Shown piece after piece: positions 38,201-45,634 of a stretch of 64,000 nucleotides of DNA. This DNA is from Saccharina japonica (Eukaryota > Sar > Phaeophyceae > Laminariales > Laminariaceae): NCBI GenBank assembly GCA_008828725.1, contig MEHQ01003705.1:642742-706741 (forward strand), read 5' to 3'. Every line of letters begins with the position of its first letter. Position 1 is the first letter of the stretch. The notes beneath the pieces were generated by a model that was not told where the DNA came from, did no database searches, and was given only the letters and a program-made list of their open reading frames with translations. The position numbers and the translations under genes were made by a program.

Positions 38201-41200
38201 TGGGCCTCTTGGGAATCACGTTTTGGTTGGGGTCGAGTGCGACGCAAACACCCATTGGCGAGGAGCCGGCATTCAACATGAGCAGCTGGGTAAGCCGCGC
38301 TTCGGAGGACAGCATGCCAGGATTCCCGAGTAGGGAAAGCTCCAATGACACAACCGCAGAACACACTCCGATGTCGGGCCATGATACGTCCTGTTCAAAG
38401 GTTGGCGCTATGCCGACTCGTGGTGTAGCGTTTGATACGACGGAGGTAGCGGGTATCCACGACTCCGGTGCAGCATTGGGTGGCGTCATGAAAAACGATC
38501 AGGGCCGCTGGATGATAGATGTAGGTGACGAAAGCGCTGCTAAGTCTGGTCGGCATTCGTCGTCCGCCACGGGCTCAACAGGACAACCGATCCTTTCTCG
38601 CAGACGATCTCTTTGGAAAAAGTGGCAACCTGGATCAGGAAGGGACCCTAAGCAGGTAAGAGCAGGGGGGGGGTTGCTATGCACGGGCGAGGCACGGCAC
38701 AACTTGCAGGAATGGTAGCTGTTACCGGTTGAGTTCTCCGGGACAGGGGACGTAAATTCCGTCGTGACCACTACATGTTGCTTTCTTAAAATGGAACCCG
38801 AAGCTTACAAATGGGAGCAACCTTCTCCGTTCCACGCGCAGTCCGTAGCTTCTTCTTTATCTACTACCTGCGTTTATCACGAAGTGAATAGAGTGCACTT
38901 GGAAGAATGATGCTACTTCATTTTTAATTTCGGTAACCATGTATTAGTAGTATGAAAAACTCGTATTTTCTCTGTGGTCCAATCTATCATGGCCGCATAA
39001 CGCGAAACATGCGCTTGTACCTTCGATGTTTTGTTTATATTGTCGTCGCTCTGGTCCTTCGGTGATACGTCTTTGCCCGCTGTCAGAACCAACTCTGGGG
39101 TCTATTTTCCCGACACACCACGATGGCGCTCATCATCCTGTACCTGGTGTACAGTACGGTGTCGACAGTGGTGAGGGCGTTGTGTTCGCGGTATCGTCCC
39201 AGTGACAGCTATCTCGCCTGCAGTAGTGAACATGGACAACATTTCAAACATACATTCGCGACGTTTGCACTGCCCGATACCATACCCCTACACGCCAACG
39301 TGTGGCACTAACACATCCCGGGAATCTCACAGCCAACAACATGGGTCCGAGCACGTTCGATTGTTACGGCGATGGAAAACCGTTCACCATATTATGATTT
39401 TTTCGGTCCAATCGAAGTCACCTGCTACTGCTACGAACAGCACCACTCTTAATGTGCTTGACTGTCGTATCCTGTACCGGGTAACGGAAAATGATGTTCG
39501 TGCGTGCCTTCTGCAGCTGTTTCAGACCTTCGCCTGCGAAGATTATCCTGAGATCAACAAACGCTACCTGAGGGCTGATAGTCGCATCGAGTGCGACACG
39601 ACGATGCACAGAGGTTTCGAGATTTACGCCGCCATCATGATCTGCCTCTGTGAGTTACTGTAGTGAAACATGACTGGTGTCATTTTGCCTCGGTGTCTTT
39701 ACCTAGGATGAGGTTGAACTCCGGCACGATGTCACGCCTCCAAAGTGCGACCCGGCGGCTGTCGCCTTGCCGCTAGTGATAAGTTGTGCCATGTGGACGG
39801 GCAAGGCCGCCAGCGTTAGCACACCCACTCGCTCAAGTTCCAATTCACCGACTTATGCTATATGTTCGTTCGCATAGGAAACACCACCGAGCCACTCATC
39901 GTTTTAATACAAGTCAGACGTCACTGAGCAACATAATCAATTGTTGACCGAGTAGCTCAGTGGTCTACCCAAAGTAGTACAGACATTAGATGTCCAGGGT
40001 TCCGAGGTTCGCCAAAGCTGAACTTTCAAATGTTTGCCAGAAGGGTTGGCCAGAGCAAAAACCAAGTGGAGTGTACCACGATAAATGAACGCGGGCTTGA
40101 GATTGGAGAGGGAACATGTACGTTGAAGTTAATTTTGTGTCGATTACAATCAGATAACTATAAACATCGTACAGGACTTGCGCATTCGCTCCTAACAAAA
40201 TCATCTGGTACCGCTAACGGTTGGGGTTGGTGGTAGGATTGCATCGATCTCTCATGTACGCCCATCTATACCCTTGTTCGCCGGTCAAAGATGTTTGATC
40301 GTTCGTGATTTATCGACTAACCCTGCCGTTGTTCCTCCACCAACCTTCACCCAGACCCCCTAGGTATCCCCGCGGTCTTCGGCTACTTTCTGGTAAGGCA
40401 AACGTCCTCAATAAACCCTACGACCGACAAAGGGCTAGAGGACTCACGAGGGCCCCAAGCCATCATGGTAAGCACCCAAATGCAGTGGTCCGTACTGCAT
40501 AGAGACTCACTGTACGCTACGTTGGGGTACGTGGGTTGCTACACCAACAGTAGCCAGCAGCCTGCCGAGTCTCTCAATGGTAGAATTGTCCTCTCCGCGG
40601 GGCTTTGTTGATGATCGCCAGCCATCCGAAATAGCTTCTACGACGAGCGATGTCTGATAATCTTCGAAGTCGATATCGGATAGCTTCGTCACACAAGTCT
40701 GGGCACGGTTCAAAAAGGACTACAATAGACAAGAGCAACTTTGTCCCCATTTCGTACGTATATTTAATAAGCGTTTACCTATTGTGTTTCGGTGAGAATT
40801 CCCTAGGAGCCTATAACCCGACCGCGACCGAGCTACTCCGGACTACAGTACCTACCCTCAAGTTCGATTGGTCTGGTGTGTAGCTTACACCCTTCCCGCT
40901 TAACACAAATGGTGCCTGCCCTCCGACTGGAAAATCGACTTTTCCTGGCAGCGCGAGAAGATCGAACGACGCAGGGCGAACAAATCTATCTCCCCGACTT
41001 CCTTCCTCTGGGGTGCCTACTACCCCAACCGCCACTACTTTGAGGTGAGTCAAGCGAGTCCCAGGTGTTCCACTACTGCTGCTTTCCCACGCACGAAAGC
41101 TCGACAACAAAAACACGGGTGCTCAATCGAGGCAGTGTTTTCGACTGAAACGGTGGGCGTGGTGTAGTCGCCAATATATACAAGATAGTGTTAAGCGTAA

Positions 41201-43819
41201 CAACAAGGTACCGAATACGAGAGACAGCCCGGGAGTGGAAGGTCGCAAGTATGTGACTACTGTGTGTTCGTGTACGCTAAAGGGGCACGATTTGGTTCCG
41301 AGGGCACCTCACATGAGGAGCTCTATAGTAAATCCTAAAACTGATTGTGGAGGAAATGAAAAGTACTAACCCTAAACACCAACCCTATGTTTCGACAGGT
41401 GTTCGAGTGCTTGAGGCGTTTGCTTCTCACGGGTGTGCTAGTTTTCGTGCCGGACAAGTCGGGACAGGCAGCCGCTTACGGGTGCATATTCGCTTTCCTC
41501 AGGTATGGTTGGGAGGACCGGCTGCTATATGACCACCCTGCACGGTGATATCGACAAACGCGGCGTGTCTCGGTCGCTTCTGGTTGATGAGGGTTTTACG
41601 CTATTTGCAGTATTTGTTTAGGAGAATAGCACTGCCACGTAACCCTTGGGTATGTTTTTGATGTGCGTCGAGAAATTATTCACAGCCCGAAGTGTCGAGG
41701 CGATCGTCGGGAGGTCATGAGTGGGGTCACTGCCCGCGTTGTGCTAGGCAAGCCTTTCTGTGCGTGTTCTATCATGTTTAGATGCCTGTGGTGTGAGTGG
41801 CACAGACGCTGTTATCGCTCTCGACCCACGTTTGGACACACATACGTGTGGATTGTAGCAGCGGACAACGTAAACGTTGGTCTGTCCAGAAACGAGGTTC
41901 CGCGCCACGACCACCATTCAATTAACTAGTTGCAAACCACGCGAGCATCATGATGCCGCCAGTGCTGCTGTTTGGTGACTTGTGCTGACGTTTGGAGGCT
42001 CTCCACCCTGTCCCGGACGAATAGGCACATCAAAAGGCCAGTGTTGAAACAAGAGGTGATAGTATACACATATCATCAATTTACTAAGTACGGAATATGC
42101 AGGCGATACGTTCATTCACTGGCCGTCGCCGCGCCCCCCCCCGTCCCCCCCCTCCACGCCTGCTCTATTTCACCTAAACTCTCGGTATACATAGCCTGTG
42201 TGCGTTCGAGCTTCAGAGGCCACACATCGACAACTTGGAAACCCAGCTTTACCGTACGGTGAGTCGATAATGGAACAGGTAGTTAATGACACTCGTGGGG
42301 GTTTCACATCTTGCGATCACGTATCGACCTGGGGAAACCACGTTTTCAACCCCGGGTTGTTGAAGTTGCCCTTGATCCCGCCAGCACGGCGTGCCACGCA
42401 GGTGCTCCAGACAGCAAACCGGATGTTGACACGCATACTTGATAACACCAACTAACTGTCTAGCAATAATAGCACCGAAGTAAATACCAATTATTAGGTA
42501 GGACGTGCTCGGTAATAATTCGTGTTCTCTTATACAAGGTACGATTATGTGTACAGCAGTCCTGACGTTTAGAAGGGGGCTTTAAAACGGTGAAAAGGGT
42601 CTGCCCGATATTAATTCCACGAATCAGCGAAGTTGGATGCCGATCCCAGTGGTGCACGGGGAGTGGATCATGCTAACGGTAAAGGCACACCGTGTTGTTT
42701 CATAGGCCCCGCACTTGAGGAGCTCTGTAAGAGATGACTGTTTTTTTGGGGGGGGGGGGTTAAATGATACCCGGTGAGTATTCAATCCCATGGCCCAGGT
42801 AAAAAACAATTAATATTGCAACACAATAATAAAATTACGATGATTTAAGGCTTTGGAATCCGCCTTTAAGAATCCGCTCCATCTAAACGGTGTTACCAGG
42901 TATATCTTATAGAAGCACGCGTCGAGTAGCAAATAATTTCATGAAGATCTTAAATCTCCATGACGGCAGCGATGTATGACCACGTCGGGCGTAACGTTTG
43001 AAGTTACCGTGTTGTGTACTTGTTGCCTGTTTGAGCGATGAACCATTCACCCTGCCACCGCATTCTTTTCGCTTGTCTGGAAAATGGAAGGGATGCCTGG
43101 TAATCTTCTTCACCAACTTCTTGGCTCTGATCATCCAAGTCGAGCTGGCCCAGGCGGACTCAAGCAGCAGCGCGATCTACTCGGTGATGCTGATAACGGT
43201 TCACGTGCTGATTGTCGTGTCCATATGGTGGAACAGCTGGGCCACGATTAAGGCGGCGTTCAGCAGGAGACACATTCAGGTGACTCGCGATGTCCTATCT
43301 TGAAAAACCATCCGATTGTTTTGTATTCACCACGGCATCATTCGGCCACCCAGACCATCACGGGCACCTCCGGCATTTACAAATCGGTGCATATAAACGA
43401 TGTACGGCACGCGAAACAAGTAACTGCTACAGTAAGAAAGTCCAACAACAGCAATATAGAGCTTCGACAGGCGTAGTAGCAACTACTAACGCCTGATGCA
43501 TCTCGTTCGAAATTGTACGCTCGCTGTGTGGCTCAAGTCGTGATTATCGGCCAAATAGTTAAGACAAATACAGACGTAGTAGGTCTTACCACCAAGTACT
43601 TGTGAACCCGTCGCCCACTCTGTACAGGGTGTTGTTCTTGGTGTGGATCTCGTCAGCGAGGAAGGAGCTGACAAAATCCTAGGCCCAGAGGCGGCCAAGA
43701 GGTACGAGGAGGCATCGAGGGTAAACGTTGACGCGAACACCGAGGGGAACCCGATGGTCCTGTCCAATCAAACCGCGATCATCGTCAGGCCACCATCGTT
43801 CGAGCCCAGCAAACTGTGA
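13405..43819 (+). CDS. Pmp-like beta-helix / cysteine-rich / multi-pass membrane protein (whole gene, at least 27 exons)
   Basis: This is the span of a single gene assembled by eye from 27 exons, all with GT donors and AG acceptors and matching reading phases; the exons follow as separate entries. The product is about 1,940 residues. In order it has a hydrophobic N-terminal segment (about residues 40-54), a Gly-Gly repeat beta-helix region (about 105-760, repeats such as GGVF, GGAF, GGGVY), an EGF-like cluster (about 840-870), a beta-rich linker, a Cys-rich stalk (about 1080-1180), and seven to eight predicted membrane segments with two long hydrophilic loops (about 1206-1410 and 1490-1620). 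Beta-helix repeats of this kind resemble Chlamydia Pmp repeats and occur in many stramenopile surface proteins (family knowledge). A role in adhesion or surface sensing coupled to a membrane domain is inference. The totals leave one exon of length 1 mod 3 missing between exons 17 and 18, and an exon may be missing between exons 1 and 2. Confidence 0.88.
15625..15736 (+). CDS. Exon 2: beta-helix repeat
   Basis: After acceptor TTTTCGAG the frame reads GCFAGNKGGGLNQ and SVFYNNMALSAKEGD, a typical Pmp-like coil with a GGG turn and an F-x-N-N strand. It ends in phase 1 at donor GTGAGT. The junction with exon 1 keeps frame, but about one coil seems to be missing there. Confidence 0.8.
16168..16290. 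repeat. CCCA microsatellite at the exon 3 acceptor
   Basis: About 115 bases of (CCCA)n with CCAA and CTAC variants, ending immediately before the AG of exon 3. It is purine-poor apart from the A, and would act as an unusual polypyrimidine tract. Confidence 0.85.
16293..16606 (+). CDS. Exon 3: beta-helix repeats
   Basis: The two leading bases complete the phase-1 codon from exon 2. The frame reads VLTKCSHSFDSQAACGAN, AGRRGGAVTIED, EDGGAFSVGKGSTL and ADCVVKNSTSGTN: two GGA turns spaced as in a right-handed beta-helix. The acceptor follows directly on a long CCCA microsatellite that seems to serve as the polypyrimidine tract. Donor GTGGGT, phase 0. Confidence 0.85.
17989..18258 (+). CDS. Exon 4: beta-helix repeats
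   Basis: Ninety codons, phase 0 at both ends. The joined protein reads NSTSGTN then AGAIELLSGSDRDSNPG, followed by RNSTFLANRSDLGRGGVLY, NVFEGNTCGSNGGVFAV and GGSFTSNSGQ. The F-x-x-N / GG pairing is the Pmp-like signature. The acceptor (TTCCAAAG) is weak, so the 5' boundary could shift slightly; donor GTGCGT is good. Confidence 0.82.
18603..18850. mobile_element. MITE family A, diverged copy in intron 4
   Basis: Ends resemble the family (GGCGTGCAGAGGTTGCA and GGTGCACCTCTACCACATG) and the interior carries GGGCTCCTTAACCC and TGAGGCATAAAGCTCCTGAAG. Target duplication not clear. Confidence 0.6.
20036..20311 (+). CDS. Exon 5: beta-helix repeats
   Basis: Ninety-two codons, phase 0 at both ends. 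SNSGQ of exon 4 continues perfectly into NGGVFWSRGDVVILGG, then NEAEDDGGVLCATES, GGHFESNEANNGGVGSV and NVAHNEGGAFSVIAGGNIQ. Four GGV/GGA turns at about 23-residue spacing make this the clearest beta-helix stretch. Donor GTACGA. Confidence 0.88.
21728..21930 (+). CDS. Exon 6: beta-helix repeats
   Basis: Reads ITGGVFSKNEAEYGGFLNK, GLDGGAIYAVDGANITW and ITDNSALSGPA. It ends in phase 2 at donor GTGAGG. The acceptor may be three bases earlier (21725), adding a Gln in frame. A copy of the local MITE family begins only about 11 bases after this donor. Confidence 0.82.
21942..22173. mobile_element. MITE family A, copy in intron 6
   Basis: Starts GACGCGTGACACGATAGAGG and ends near GTGCGACTCTACCATAG. 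Interior includes GTTTCTGAATGACGGGC and GGGCAAGGTATAAAGCT as in other copies. It begins about 11 bases after the exon 6 donor. Confidence 0.65.
23498..23609 (+). CDS. Exon 7: beta-helix repeat
   Basis: Acceptor TTTGTTCCAG is strong. The single leading base completes the codon from exon 6, giving PAIYARDN, then TTVTLQDMSLVDNSMLIGS and VIVVQNSHLETHK. Phase 0 at donor GTGTGT. Confidence 0.8.
24524..24628 (+). CDS. Exon 8: beta-helix edge
   Basis: Thirty-five codons, phase 0 at both ends: VEFRDSAGSGRSAHIVFEG and SYLAEDTSFVGYVGE. Acceptor ATATTCAG and donor GTGCGT are good. The strand pattern continues the helix but without a Gly-Gly turn. Confidence 0.75.
24941..25390. mobile_element. MITE family A, copy in intron 8 (host of the nested hairpin)
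   Basis: Ends ACGCGTGCTACGGTAGAGGT and the inverse ACCTCTATCGTAGCATGCGT, flanked by CCGTTG on each side (24935-24940 and 25391-25396). Without the nested 197-base insert and one TAA it would be about 250 bases. The terminal inverted repeats are about 20-30 bases. Confidence 0.8.
25144..25340. mobile_element. Harbinger-like hairpin MITE, nested
   Basis: A 197-base element beginning GGGCCCGTTTTAACGA and ending with the inverse GTTAATTCGGGCCC. Its two arms of about 88 bases (25144-25231 and 25251-25340) are almost perfect inverse copies, with a 19-base loop. It is flanked by TAA on both sides (25141-25143, 25341-25343), the 3-base duplication typical of PIF/Harbinger. It sits inside an older MITE in intron 8 of the large gene. 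Confidence 0.85.
25915..26047 (+). CDS. Exon 9: end of beta-helix
   Basis: Acceptor CGTTTTCCAG; reads AVVSSRGNLFLDNCDFSGS, KLVDSEPTSTSVVRNAILG and DSN. Donor GTGAGC leaves phase 1. Its last base joins the first two bases of exon 10 to give Tyr. Confidence 0.8.
26642..26874 (+). CDS. Exon 10: EGF-like cysteine cluster
   Basis: Reads ESLADASSNAGELPKANF, HTCKDMLDVSGGEG, then SVCSEGAACLDGDLGVYCQC. The spacing C-x5-C-x8-C-x-C is that of an EGF-like module, possibly completed by the Cys at the start of exon 11. Acceptor is GCGTTAG, donor GTGTTT, phase 0 at the end. Confidence 0.8.
27742..28028 (+). CDS. Exon 11: beta-rich extracellular region
   Basis: Reads ERCVSGDAAMLALTLNEYPE, LVEGDLLVSYDAPASQAQV, a Ser/Gly-rich linker, then VVWTVQALQTSSLQDWTIFP and GFLLPGN. 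The alternating hydrophobic pattern suggests an Ig-like or other beta-sandwich fold; I do not recognise the domain. Ends in phase 2 at donor GTGGGT. Confidence 0.78.
29378..29747 (+). CDS. Exon 12: beta-rich region and first Cys-rich stalk motif
   Basis: Acceptor TCCGTTGCAG. The leading base completes Asn, giving GNNVTIRVVTQPSEDFDG, then FGVIDGFLPSNISADS, FDVTFYHCGPGGFWDVNA and TCHVCAEGIGGVPE. The C-x-x-C-x-x-G motif opens the cysteine-rich stalk. Donor GTAAGT is a perfect consensus; phase 0. Confidence 0.85.
30605..30849. mobile_element. MITE family A, copy in intron 12 (opposite orientation)
   Basis: About 245 bases bounded by ACACATGCTACGATAGAGGT and the inverse ACCTCTACCGTAGCACGCGT. CACGG occurs next to both ends. 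Its interior matches the inverse of the copy at 24941-25390 (for example GAGCCCGATCGTTCTGAAAA). Confidence 0.8.
31299..31406 (+). CDS. Exon 13: GYWR-type stalk motif
   Basis: Thirty-six codons in phase 0: GVDCDNSGMTIRTLPIKPGY, WRATLDEMFIRKCFSE. The L-P-x-K-x-G-Y-W-R motif preceding the last cysteine-rich repeats is typical of this stramenopile protein type (from memory of the family). Donor GTATGG. Confidence 0.85.
31720..31752. repeat. TA-rich palindrome
   Basis: Alternating TATATA runs on both sides of a central AGT, in the intron between exons 13 and 14. Confidence 0.7.
32596..32665 (+). CDS. Exon 14: short cysteine-rich exon
   Basis: Seventy bases: DACKGGTTVAEVNDYCGEGY, EGP. Acceptor AACACAAG, donor GTGAGC, phase 1 at the end. 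Joins exon 15 as GYEGPQCTVCSPGYG, a classic end-of-stalk pattern. Confidence 0.85.
33172..33320 (+). CDS. Exon 15: last Cys repeat and first C-terminal membrane helix
   Basis: Reads CTVCSPGYGRGAANQCRACS then EGFK, followed by a membrane segment that starts IGMYFLGVLLALVT and ends ALLVVYL (about residues 1181-1205). This is the ectodomain-to-membrane transition. Donor GTAAGG, phase 0. Confidence 0.88.
33842..34463 (+). CDS. Exon 16: long hydrophilic loop
   Basis: Begins IGGMGAVCSTVANTKKAVLK after acceptor GTACCCAG and runs for about 207 residues of Ser/Thr/Arg/Gly-rich, probably disordered sequence, ending LPLSKVKIVI. The ending is the entry to the second membrane segment and completes as Val with exon 17. 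The 5' boundary is less certain; an acceptor at about 33886 would also keep frame. Donor GTAAGT, phase 1. Confidence 0.75.
35631..35893. mobile_element. MITE family A, copy in intron 16
   Basis: Starts ATGCGTGCTGCGATAGAGAT and ends near ATTATCGTAGCCTGCGT, with ATCCG at 35626-35630 and 35895-35899. Interior words GAGCTCCTTAAC and GTGAGGTGTAGAGCTC match other copies. Confidence 0.78.
36082..36104 (+). CDS. Exon 17: 23-base microexon
   Basis: Between acceptor TGAGCGCAG and donor GTAAGT the 23 bases complete Val and read VWQISTA. The joined segment KVKIVIVVWQISTA is the expected second membrane helix of this protein type, which makes the microexon convincing despite its size. Confidence 0.7.
36724..36777. 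repeat. CTG trinucleotide repeat
   Basis: About 17 CTG/CTA triplets in the intron between exons 17 and 18. Confidence 0.8.
37153..37270 (+). CDS. Exon 18: FPPIYEKF motif and membrane segment
   Basis: Reads FPPIYEKFIAVIGLFSMDLG, WILSAACLATDLTFYHKL, a membrane segment followed by a short charged link. It starts with two bases of a codon, so it needs a phase-1 partner; exon 17 ends in phase 0, which means that a very small exon lies undetected between 36105 and 37140. Donor GTAAGT, phase 2. Confidence 0.8.
38172..38655 (+). CDS. Exon 19: membrane segment and second long loop
   Basis: The leading base completes Met. MIVTIGPLVLLGLLGITFWL is a membrane helix; about 135 residues of acidic, Ser/Gly-rich loop follow, ending with the basic patch RRRSLWKKWQPGSGRDPK. 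Acceptor TCGCATAG, donor GTAAGA, phase 0 at the end. Confidence 0.85.
39087..39170 (+). CDS. Exon 20: membrane segment
   Basis: Twenty-eight codons in phase 0: NQLWGLFSRHTTMALIILYL and VYSTVSTV. Acceptor GCTGTCAG, donor GTGAGG. The order FxSRHxxMxL...FLVYSxVS is characteristic of this membrane domain (from memory of the family). Confidence 0.85.
39526..39649 (+). CDS. Exon 21: conserved FACED...RYLRAD...IECD loop
   Basis: Reads TFACEDYPEINKRYLRADSR, IECDTTMHRGFEIYAAIMIC, L, and then splits a Tyr codon at donor GTGAGT. The two Cys and the RYLRAD motif are among the most conserved features of this protein type. Twenty-one bases of this exon also occur, exactly, in a direct repeat at 11.6 and 11.9 kb. 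Confidence 0.88.
40355..40467 (+). CDS. Exon 22: membrane segment YPLGIP
   Basis: Two leading bases complete Tyr: YPLGIPAVFGYFLVRQ, finishing the membrane segment begun in exon 21, then a hydrophilic link SSINPTTDKGLEDSRG. Acceptor CTTCACCCAG, donor GTAAGC, phase 0. Confidence 0.85.
40952..41044 (+). CDS. Exon 23: FLWGAYYPNRHYFE motif
   Basis: Thirty-one codons in phase 0: REKIERRRANKSISPTSFLW and GAYYPNRHYFE. Basic stretch before an aromatic motif that precedes the next membrane segment. Acceptor TCCTGGCAG, donor GTGAGT. Confidence 0.85.
41399..41502 (+). CDS. Exon 24: VFECLRRLLLTG membrane region
   Basis: Reads VFECLRRLLLTGVLVFVPDK and SGQAAAYGCIFAFL, ending in phase 2 at donor GTATGG. 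E-x-x-R-R-L-L-L-T-G followed by a hydrophobic strand is a hallmark of this membrane domain (family memory). Confidence 0.85.
42195..42258 (+). CDS. Exon 25: end of membrane segment and RPHxDNLE motif
   Basis: Acceptor ATACATAG; the leading base completes Ser, so the joined protein reads FAFLSLCAFELQRPHIDNLE, TQLYRT. Donor GTGAGT, phase 0. Confidence 0.82.
43091..43279 (+). CDS. Exon 26: two membrane segments
   Basis: Sixty-three codons in phase 0: GCLVIFFTNFLALIIQVELA, then AIYSVMLITVHVLIVVSIWW and ATIKAAFSRRHIQ. The acceptor (ATGGAAG) is not pyrimidine-rich, so the 5' edge is less sure. Donor GTGACT. Confidence 0.78.
43628..43819 (+). CDS. Exon 27: terminal exon, cytosolic tail
   Basis: Reads GVVLGVDLVSEEGADKILGP, then a charged tail ending PPSFEPSKL and TGA at 43817-43819. 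The bases at the end (CT|GTGAGC) could also be a splice donor, so a further exon is possible; I saw none downstream. A MITE sits directly after the stop, with AGCTGT duplicated at 43819-43824 and 44090-44095. Confidence 0.72.
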   Translation, partial: GVVLGVDLVSEEGADKILGPEAAKRYEEASRVNVDANTEGNPMVLSNQTAIIVRPPSFEPSKL

Positions 43820-43824
43820 GCTGT

Positions 43825-44089
43825 AGCAACCAGAAGCGTTAGAGGTAGCACCATTTAACTGAAACGAAATCGAAATGACGAGGCTTCTCAGCCTAATATC
43901 GTCGGAATTCCTTTCTTGTGTTGCAGTTTTGTCGTTTCGATGCTTAGGCGATGGGATGTTTCAATGGATATCCATTATATTTACCTTCAAAAATGGAATT
44001 GGGGTCAGCTATACAACTACCTGGTACTCAGTTAAGGAGCCTAACAATGAGCATGGTTGACCTCTACCGTACTGTAGTACGTGTCACCA
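43825..44089. mobile_element. MITE family A, copy directly after the stop codon
   Basis: About 265 bases between AGCTGT duplications (43819-43824 and 44090-44095). The ends (AGCGTTAGAGGTAGCACC and GACCTCTACCGTACTG) are decayed relative to the other copies. It lies exactly at the end of the large gene's reading frame. Confidence 0.68.
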
Positions 44090-44703
44090 AGCTGTGCTAC
44101 GTACGCGTCTTCTAGGCGGAGAATCTCGAAACAGCCGAGCTAAAGTGATGTTCGCGACATAAAATTGCCGGAGACCGAGGCCAGAAAGTAGACACTGCTG
44201 CCATGACTTCATTCCCTATTTCGTTTGCAATACTGCAACCCCGTCCTGGGTAATGGGCGGTTTCAAACACTATAAGTAAGGCACTGTTGCAAGAGGGAAC
44301 GTCAAGCGAGATTGAAGTAGTCCGTATATTGGCCGTCATGTCGTTAGTTTGGAGTATTTATTCAACTGTTCCTGTATTCTCCCGTTACCCCTGTGTCGTA
44401 TGCCTCAGGAACATCAGCAACATCACCATAAATTAGCCAACGGTCCCCCGTGCGGTGCTCGTATTTGCCGTGGTGCAAGGCACGACCATCAACTGCGATT
44501 AACTCGAGAATAACCGTACACTGTGACGCCTACGTCTCCATTAGCTTAGCACGAAAACGTCCGACGAGTTTCAATTGTGTAGAAAAAAACCATATCCAGG
44601 CGCACCTTGCTTGTATGGGAGGAACATGTGCATGTGGGTGAGGCTGTAAGACGGCCGGTGAAGTAACGGTAACGTAACCTGTACACTGTCAGCGAGGAAA
44701 GAC

Positions 44704-44862
44704 TGAGGGGGTTGTCTTCTCACACCATTTCGCCGATCGTGGGCACGCACAAAACCGAGCGACGGCTGAAGTTGCATTTACATTGAGGGTGTTGTCTTCA
44801 CACCATTTCGTCGAGTGCGGGCACGCAAAAAACCGAGCGACGGCTGAAGTTGCACTTACAAT
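44704..44862. repeat. 79-base tandem duplication
   Basis: Two consecutive copies, each starting TGAGGG(G/T)GTTGTCTTC and sharing ACCGAGCGACGGCTGAAGTT. Confidence 0.8.
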
Positions 44863-45634
44863 ACTCTCTACTTTTGCCGCACCACACGAGAACAGTACGC
44901 TCGTTACGGTGTCTCCCGCGTTTTGCGTGTGGTCTCTGGAGAGTTTGCCCTTAGCGATACCTGCGAACGACTCGAGCCACTAGTTTTTCCAATGCTCGAG
45001 TACATGAGAGAGTTTTGCGTTTGGTAGTGGGAAGTTTATTCCCTAAATTTGTTTGAGGGAGGAGAGAGAAATGTAAGCCACTATTGATATGTAGGGAATA
45101 AGCTAGCTGCTGTAGGCACCTGTGAAATAGTAGGTAGGAACGTGTAGCTCGCAGGGCGGGTTGTCGCCAGAGGTCCGGCGTCATAGGTGTATTTTTGGAA
45201 TTGGTCTCACTCGAACTGTAACCGATTGTTTAGAGGTCTACTGTAGGAGGTAATATAGGTGGTGCGAGAGTTATCATGTATCTACTGTGCACTTTCTTGC
45301 ACACGGGGTGCATCACCTACACCCAAGGCAACCATTGATAAATAACTCGTTGCATTTTCATTCCGACCAAATGCCGCCTCAACATTGTACGGCCAGGTCG
45401 GAACACGTCGCGCGTGGCCGCGTGTTTAATAGATGTACAGTAGTAACATGTTTCGTCAGAGATAATTGTGTAAGTATACATCATATGCGTGCTTTCTTTG
45501 TGTGTTACATGCCTGCCCCTCAACCCCCACCCCCCGGTAGGCGTGAGTGTCGAATGTATTTGAGGGACTAGGCCGCTGTATGGAGCGGTTCTGCCCTTCG
45601 ATCTGTTGGTCAAACCCGAAATTGTGTTTGATTT

